Shown here: in pieces, positions 57,990 through 64,000 of the stretch
Numbering within the stretch: position 1 is the stretch's first letter
Layout: each line of letters begins with the position of its first letter
Source of the DNA: Symsagittifera roscoffensis
Taxonomy: Eukaryota > Xenacoelomorpha > Acoela > Convolutidae
Assembly (NCBI RefSeq): GCF_963678635.1
Contig: NC_087065.1
Span: 16,600,572 to 16,664,571 of the forward strand
Direction of reading: 5' to 3'
DNA length: 64,000 bases
Translations under genes and position numbers: made by a program
Notes under the pieces: model-generated
The model's input: the letters and a program-made list of their open reading frames with translations, nothing else
Told to the model about the DNA's origin: nothing
Database searches by the model: none

Positions 57990-58165
57990 TAAATTTTGGT
58001 TTTGAATTTATCAAGATACTCTTGTTAATTTTATGCAAAGTAAATTGAATTTAATTTTAATAAGCTGTGAAACTGCCAAATGCATAATTTGCATCAGATA
58101 TTATTCTTTCTCTCGTAATTATATCTCAAATTTTACATAAAAGAGCAGAATCAATCGAAAAAGCA

Positions 58166-58255
58166 TAGCAACAGCTTTCTTCCAGAGAGAGACATCCATA
58201 GCAACAGCTTTCTTTCAGAGAGAGACATCCATAGCAACAATTTTTTTTCAGATTC
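58166..58255 (+). repeat. 33-bp minisatellite, array-2 unit 1
   Basis: Nearly three copies of CATAGCAACAGCTTTCTT plus CCAGAGAGAGACATC. Also present at about 60085-60175, 62007-62100 and from 63936 to the window end. Confidence 0.85.
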
Positions 58256-58639
58256 AGAGCAATTTATTTAGCAGCAGATCCCTTTTTTTGCTAAATTGCC
58301 AATTTTCTAAACTTTTCTAGGTTTCTAGGGCTCAAAACTACCAAATTGGTAATCTTTTGAACTGTTTCATGCGCGAAATTTAATGCTGAGAAAGTAATTT
58401 GAGTAAATACTGCGTGGCAAATTATCCCACACTCAAAATTGTTCTAAATTAAATCCCGCACCGAGCGCGCAGGGATTCTAATCGACTATAATGGATTCCC
58501 GAGACAAAAAAATTCCATTATAATCCATTACAGATGTAAAATTCAGACCACGAAATCGATTTTATTGCCATTATAATCGATTATTTTTGAACAAAAATAA
58601 TCCATTATAATCTATTATAACCGATTATAATTAATTATT

Positions 58640-58843
58640 GTTCCAACCTTTAATACGAAAGTAAAGGAATATTTGTACTCTGGGTGGTTTTTTTTTCTTC
58701 AGACAAATTTCGACTTTTTAATTAGCCGTTTTTGACAGAATTTTCTTTTATCATTCGAAAGGTATTGTTGTTCTGAGCTCAAATTCGAACACATATTTCA
58801 CCTATGATCATTTTTCGTTAAGTTACGGGAGTTTAAAGATAGT
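58640..58843 (+). mobile_element. Truncated A-like element, array-2 unit 1
   Basis: Begins GTTCCAACCTTTAATACG and follows the A element to GGGAGTTTAAAGATAGTA. It then switches to an inverted array-1 spacer. Confidence 0.6.
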
Positions 58844-58966
58844 ATTCTCCTTAAGCTAAAGTCATGTACCCATATACGTGTCTTAAATATTCTTATGATG
58901 AACGGCATACCAAGTTAGTTTTGCCCTTGAAGTTATAAAATTGATATCAGTCCTAAGTCATTGAAT
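58844..58966 (-). repeat. Inverted fragment of array-1 spacer, unit 1
   Basis: The reverse complement (GGACTGATATC, AACTTGGTATGCCGTTCATC, CTTAAGGAGAATA) matches the spacer between A and B elements, e.g. 36197-36310. Equivalent fragments follow in the next units at about 60758-60882 and 62687-62811. Confidence 0.75.
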
Positions 58967-59365
58967 TTCAAATCATCCCTCTACAAAATCTATTGCGTGA
59001 CCTTAATCATGTATGACTGCTCTTAATTTTAAAGAGTTAGGATCATAGAAAACTCTTCTATTTCTGCTAGCAAAAACTACTCGGAAAAAAAGAATTTCTG
59101 AATCCACCATTTTCTACTTCCAGTACTTCAGTAAATGTGACAAAACTGTGTTATAAGAAATTTTGTACGGCTCATTGCAATCTCGAGTAAAATTATAAAT
59201 TTTGTTTCTAGAATAACTAACTAGCGCAATTTGAATATCACGTTTTTTGCCCGAATTTCATTCGAAATGCCCCGAGAAATTTGCAATTTTCACTTTGTAT
59301 TTTAAAAACATGAGTGCAAAAGAATAATCACGTCATTTTGGTATTACATAGGTGAAAAATGGATT

Positions 59366-59908
59366 GTTCCGATTTGCAAAAAAAGTTATGGAATGTTTTT
59401 GTTCGGGGTAATTTTTGTTTTGATTTTCGAAGAACTTGACCGATTGTTTGTAGTCGGGGTGGTTTTTTTCTCCAGATAAATTTCGACATCTTAACTAGCA
59501 AATTTTGACAAAATTTGTTCTATCTTTCAAGAGATATTCTTATCTTGAGCTCAAATTCAAAAACAGATTTCAATTGCTATCTACTTTCGCAAAGTTTAAA
59601 GGTTACGAATTAAGTCACTTTGAGATAATTAGCGCGATATAATTCGTTCCTATAAAGCTTGAGCTGGCCTGTTAGATTTTGTTACAAATTAGACCGAAAC
59701 TGGAGGCATGCTATTTAGTCTATTTAAAACTTTGATACATGCTAAAAATTGCATTTATTCATTTATTATCGTAAAGAGGATAATTATCTCAAAAATCTCC
59801 AAATTTTTTTTTTGAAAACTTTATCGTTTTTCAAAAGCAAACACTACTCCATAGAAATTAAAGGGTCGTCAGAACGTTCAGAGTTTTTCATTGATACGAT
59901 CAGTCTTG
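59366..59908 (+). mobile_element. C element, unit 2
   Basis: GTTCCGATTTGC start, GTCAGAAC, end GATCAGTCTTG. Confidence 0.6.
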
Positions 59909-60556
59909 TAAATTTTGGTTTTGAATTTATCAAGATACTCTTGTTAAGTTTATGCAAAGTAAACTGAGTTTAATTTTAATAAGCTGTGAATCTGCATTAT
60001 GCATAATTTGATCAGATATCATTCTTTCTCTCGTAATTATATCTCACACTTTTCATAAAAGAGCAGAAACAATCAAGAAAGCATAGCAACAGCTTTTTTC
60101 CAGAGAGAGACATCCATAGCAACAGCTTTCTTTCAGAGAGATACATCCATAGCAAAAATTTTCTTTCAGATTCAGAGCAATTTATGTAGCAGCAGATCTC
60201 TGTTTATTGCTAGTTTGCCAATTTTCTGTATTTTGCTAGGTTTCTAGGACCCAAACTGCCAAATTGATAATATTTTGATTTGTTTCATGCACGAATTTTA
60301 ATCCTGAAAAAGTAGTTCGAGTGAATAGTGCGTGGCAAATTATCTACACTCAACATTGTTCCAAATCAAATCCCGCACCGAGCGCCCAGGGATTCTAATC
60401 GATTACAATGGACTCCCGAGACAAAAATAATCCATTATAATCCATTACAGATGTAAAATTCAGGCCACGAAATCGATTATATTGCTATTATAATCGATTA
60501 TTTTTGAACGAAAATAATCCATTATAATCTATTATAACCCATTATATTTCATTATT

Positions 60557-60757
60557 GTTCCAACCTTCGATACGAAAGTAACGGAATATTTGTACTTGGT
60601 GTGGGTTTTTTTTCTTCAGAAAAATTTCGATTTTTTAACTAGCCATTTTTGACAGATTGTTTGTGTATTTCGAAAGGTATTGTTGTTTTGAGCTCAAATT
60701 CGAAAAGATATTTCACCTATGATAATTTTTTGTTAAGTTACGGGGGTTTAAAGATAG
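60557..60757 (+). mobile_element. Truncated A-like element, array-2 unit 2
   Basis: GTTCCAACCTTCGATACGAA start; ends at the same GATAGTA junction as in unit 1. Confidence 0.6.
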
Positions 60758-61288
60758 TACTCTCCCTTAAGCTAAAGTCATGTACCCATATACGTGTCTT
60801 AAATATTCTTATGATGAACGGCATACCAAGTTAGTTTTGCCCTTGAAGTTATGAAATTGATATCAGTCCTAAGTCATTGAATTCCAAATCATCCCTCTAC
60901 AAAATCTATTGCGTGACCTTAATACCGTATGACTGCTCCTAATTTTAAAAAGTTAGGATCAGAAAAAACTATTCTATCTGTGCTAGCAAAAACTACTCGG
61001 AAAGAAAGAATTTCTGAATCCACCATTTACCATTACCAGGGCTTCAGTAAAAGTGACAAAGCTAAGTTTTAAGAAATTTTGTTCGGCTCATTGCAATCTC
61101 GAGTAAAGTTATAAGTTTTGTTTCTAGAATAACTAACTAGCGCAATTCGAATATCACGTTTTTTGCCAAAACTTCATTCAAAAAGCCCCGAGAAATTCGC
61201 GTTTTTGCATATTCACTTTGTATTTTAAAAACATGAATGCAAAAGGATAATCACGTCATTTTGGTATTACATAGGTGAAAAATGGATT

Positions 61289-61834
61289 GTTCCGACTTGC
61301 AAAAAAATTTATGGAATGTTTTTGTTCGGGGTAATTTTGTTTTGATTTTCGAAGAATTTGACCGATTGTTTGTAGTCGGGGTGGTTTTTTTCTCCAGATA
61401 AATTTTGACATCTTAACTAGCAAATTTTGACGAAATTGGATTTAGCATTCAAGAGATATTCTTATCTTGAGCTCAAATTCAAAAAGAGATTTCACTTGCT
61501 ATCTACTTTTGCAAAAATTAAAGGTTACCAATTAAGCCACTTTGAGATAATTAGCCGCGATATAGTTCGTTCCTAAAAAGCGTGATCTGGCCTGTTGAAA
61601 TTGTTACAAATTAGACCGAAATTGGAGGCATGCTATTTAGTCTATTTAAAACTTTGATACCTGCTAAAAATTGCATTTATTCATTTAATATCGTAAAGGG
61701 GATAACTTTCTCAAAAATCTCCAAAAAATGTTTTTTTTATAAACTTTATCATTTTTCCAAAAGCGGACACTACTCCATAGAAATTAAAAGGCCGTCAAAA
61801 CGTTCAGAGCTTTCCACTGATACGATCAGTCTTG
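61289..61834 (+). mobile_element. C element, unit 3
   Basis: GTTCCGACTTGC start; inner motif GTCAAAAC; end GATCAGTCTTG. Confidence 0.6.
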
Positions 61835-62484
61835 TAAATTTTGGTTTTGAGTTTATCAAGATACTCTTGTTAAGTTTATGCAAAGTAAACTGATTTTAAT
61901 TTTAATAAGCTGTGAATCTGCAATATGCATATTTGCATCAGATATCGTTCTTTCTCTCGTATTTGTATCTCACACTTTTCATAAAAGAGCAGAAACAATC
62001 AAGAAAGCATAGCAACAGCTTTCTTCAAGAGAGAGAGACATCCATAGCAACAACTTTATTTCAGAAAGAGACATCCATAGCAACAATTTTTTTTCAGATT
62101 CAGAGCAATTTATGTAGCAGCAGATCTCTGTTTATTGCTAGTTTGCCAATTTCTGTATTTTGCTAGGTTTCTAAGGCTCAAAACTGGCAAATTGGTAATA
62201 ATTTGAACTGTTTCATGCGCGAATTTTAATCCTGAGAAAGTAATTTGAGTAAATACTGCGTGGAAAATTATTCCACACTCAAAATTGTTCCAAATTAAAA
62301 ACCGCACCGAGCGCCCAGGGATTCTAATCGATTATAAACGATTCCCAGACAAAAATAATCCATTATAAACCATTACAGATGTAAAATTTAGACCGGGAAA
62401 TCGCTTATTTTGCCGTTATAATCGATTATTTTTGAGCAAAAATAGTCCATTTTGATCTATTATAACCAATTATAATTCATTATT

Positions 62485-62686
62485 GTTTCAACCTTCGATA
62501 CAAAAGTAACGGAATATTTGTACTCTGGGTGGTTTTTTTTTCTTCAGACAAATTTCGACTCTTAGCTAGCCATTTTTGACAGAATTTTCTTTTATCATTC
62601 GAAAGGTATTGTTGTTCTGAGCTCAAATTTGAAAACATATTTCACCTAAGATCATTTTTCGTTAATTTACGGGGGGTTAAAGATAG
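62485..62686 (+). mobile_element. Truncated A-like element, array-2 unit 3
   Basis: GTTTCAACCTTCGATACAAA start; the same truncation point as in the other units. Confidence 0.6.
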
Positions 62687-63215
62687 TACTCTCCCTAAAG
62701 CTAAAGTCATATACCCATATACGTGTCCTAAGTATTCTTATGATTAATTCATACCAAGTTAGTTTTGACCTTGAAGTTATAAAATTGATACCAGTCCTAA
62801 GTCATTGCATTCCAAATCATCCCTCTACAAAATCTATTGCTTGACATTAATTCCGCATGACTGTTCCTAATTTTTAAAAGTTAGGATAATAAAAAACTAT
62901 TCTATCTGTGCTAGCAAAAACTACTCGGAAAAGAAGAATTTCTGAATCCACCATTTTCCATTACTAGGGCTTCTGTAAACCTGAAAAAACTTTTTTAAAA
63001 GAAATTTTGTTCAACTCATTGCAATCTCGAATCAATTCATAATTTTTGTTTGTAGAATAACTAACTAACGCAGTTTGAATATTACGTTTTTTGCGCAAAT
63101 TTCATTCAAAATGCCCCGAGAAATTCGCGTTTTTGCATATTCACTTTGTATTTTAAAAGCATGAATGCAAAAGGATAATCACGTCATATGGTATTACATA
63201 GGTGAAAAATGGATT

Positions 63216-63763
63216 GTTCGGACTTGCAAAAAAAGTTATGGAATATTTTTGTTCGGGGTAACTTTTGTTTTGATTTTCAAAAAAATTGACCGATTGTTTG
63301 TAGTCGGGGTGGTTTTTTTCTCCAGACAACTTTCGACAACTTAACTAGCAAATTTTGACAAAATTTGTACTATCATTCAAGAGATATTCTTATCATGAGC
63401 TCAAATTCAAAAAAAGATTTCACTTGTTATCTACTTTTGCAAAGTTTAAAGGTTACCAATTAAGCCACTTTGAGATAATTAGCGCGATATAATTCGTTCC
63501 TATAAAGCTTGAGCTGGCCTGTTAGATTTTGTTACAAATTAGACCGAAACTGGAGGCATGCTATTTAGTCTATTTAAAACTTTGATACATGCTAAAATTT
63601 GCATTTATTCATTTAATATCATAAAGGGGTTAATTTTCTCAAAAATCTCTAAGGAAAGTTTTTTTTTGAAAACTTTATCATTTTTTCAAAAACGGACAAT
63701 ACTCCATAGAAATTAAAAGGTCTCCAGAACGTTCGGAGCTTTCCATTGATACGATCAGTCCTG
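63216..63763 (+). mobile_element. C element, unit 4
   Basis: GTTCGGACTTGC start; inner motif CCAGAAC; end GATCAGTCCTG. The most altered of the four. Confidence 0.55.
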
Positions 63764-64000
63764 TAAATTTTGATTTTGAATTTATCAAGATACTCTTGTT
63801 AAGTTTATGCAAAGTAAACTGATTTAATTTTAATAAGCTCTGAATCTGCAATATGCTTAATTTGCGTCAGATATCATTCTTTCTCTCGTAATTATATCTC
63901 AAACTTTTTATAGAAGGGCAGAAACATCAAGAAAGCATAGCAACAGCTTTCTTCCAGAGAGAGACATCCATAGCAACAGCTTTTTTTCAGAGAGATACAT

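Larger units (their letters stand above)
57037..64000 (+). repeat. Second tandem array, period about 1.925 kb, running off the window
   Basis: Units begin with the FUT8-like 3' flank (CAAATCATCCCTCTACAAAA) at about 57037, 58967, 60883 and 62812. Each then has a C element, a 33-bp minisatellite, AT-rich ATTATAATCCATTATAAT palindromic sequence, the first 200 bases of an A-like element, and an inverted fragment of the array-1 spacer. Three full units and most of a fourth are visible. No gene is present. Confidence 0.88.

Overview
The window is AT-rich nuclear DNA from an animal, most likely an invertebrate. Genes are split by GT-AG introns of a few hundred to several thousand bases. Three of the four recognisable protein families (CCDC142, the claudin/PMP22 tetraspan family, FUT8-type fucosyltransferase) are typical of animals, and the fourth is a secreted cystatin. 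I cannot place the phylum.

Layout: (1) 90-10168, plus strand: ten coding exons of a CCDC142-like gene whose 5' end lies outside the window. (2) 10.2-21.7 kb: no gene seen; decayed tRNA-derived SINEs, a degenerate tandem repeat, two long inverted-repeat elements, a 167-bp duplication and old interspersed repeats. (3) 21761-26361, plus: a complete three-exon claudin/PMP22-like membrane protein. (4) 28656-30003, minus: a complete two-exon secreted cystatin with an altered inhibitory loop, identified by joining two short exons. (5) 30-35.5 kb: gene-poor, with a tandem duplication that gives a filled and an empty site for one repeat family, and a hAT-like MITE with an 8-bp target duplication. (6) 35.5-51.9 kb: a tandem array of nearly six units of about 2.82 kb, each carrying two different members of that repeat family plus a 25-bp minisatellite. 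(7) 51.9-57.0 kb: two tandem copies of an intronless type II membrane protein of the FUT8 (GT23) fucosyltransferase family, the first a pseudogene and the second an intact 596-codon frame. (8) 57.0-64.0 kb: a second tandem array, period about 1.925 kb, built from the 3' flank of the fucosyltransferase, another member of the repeat family, a 33-bp minisatellite and an inverted piece of the first array's spacer; it runs off the window end.

The unifying feature is a non-autonomous repeat of about 530 bp. It begins with GTTCCGAC, has the inverted copy GTCGGAAC about 40 bases inside its other end, then a short GC hairpin and a terminal CTTG, and it sits between T and T. That combination matches the known anatomy of non-autonomous Helentrons (HINE/DINE-like rolling-circle elements). 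Members are scattered singly through introns and intergenic DNA and are also built into both arrays flanking the fucosyltransferase pair. No transposase, Rep/helicase, RNA gene in working order or CRISPR array was seen. All splice sites, repeat boundaries and homologies come from reading the sequence; none was checked by alignment software or database search.
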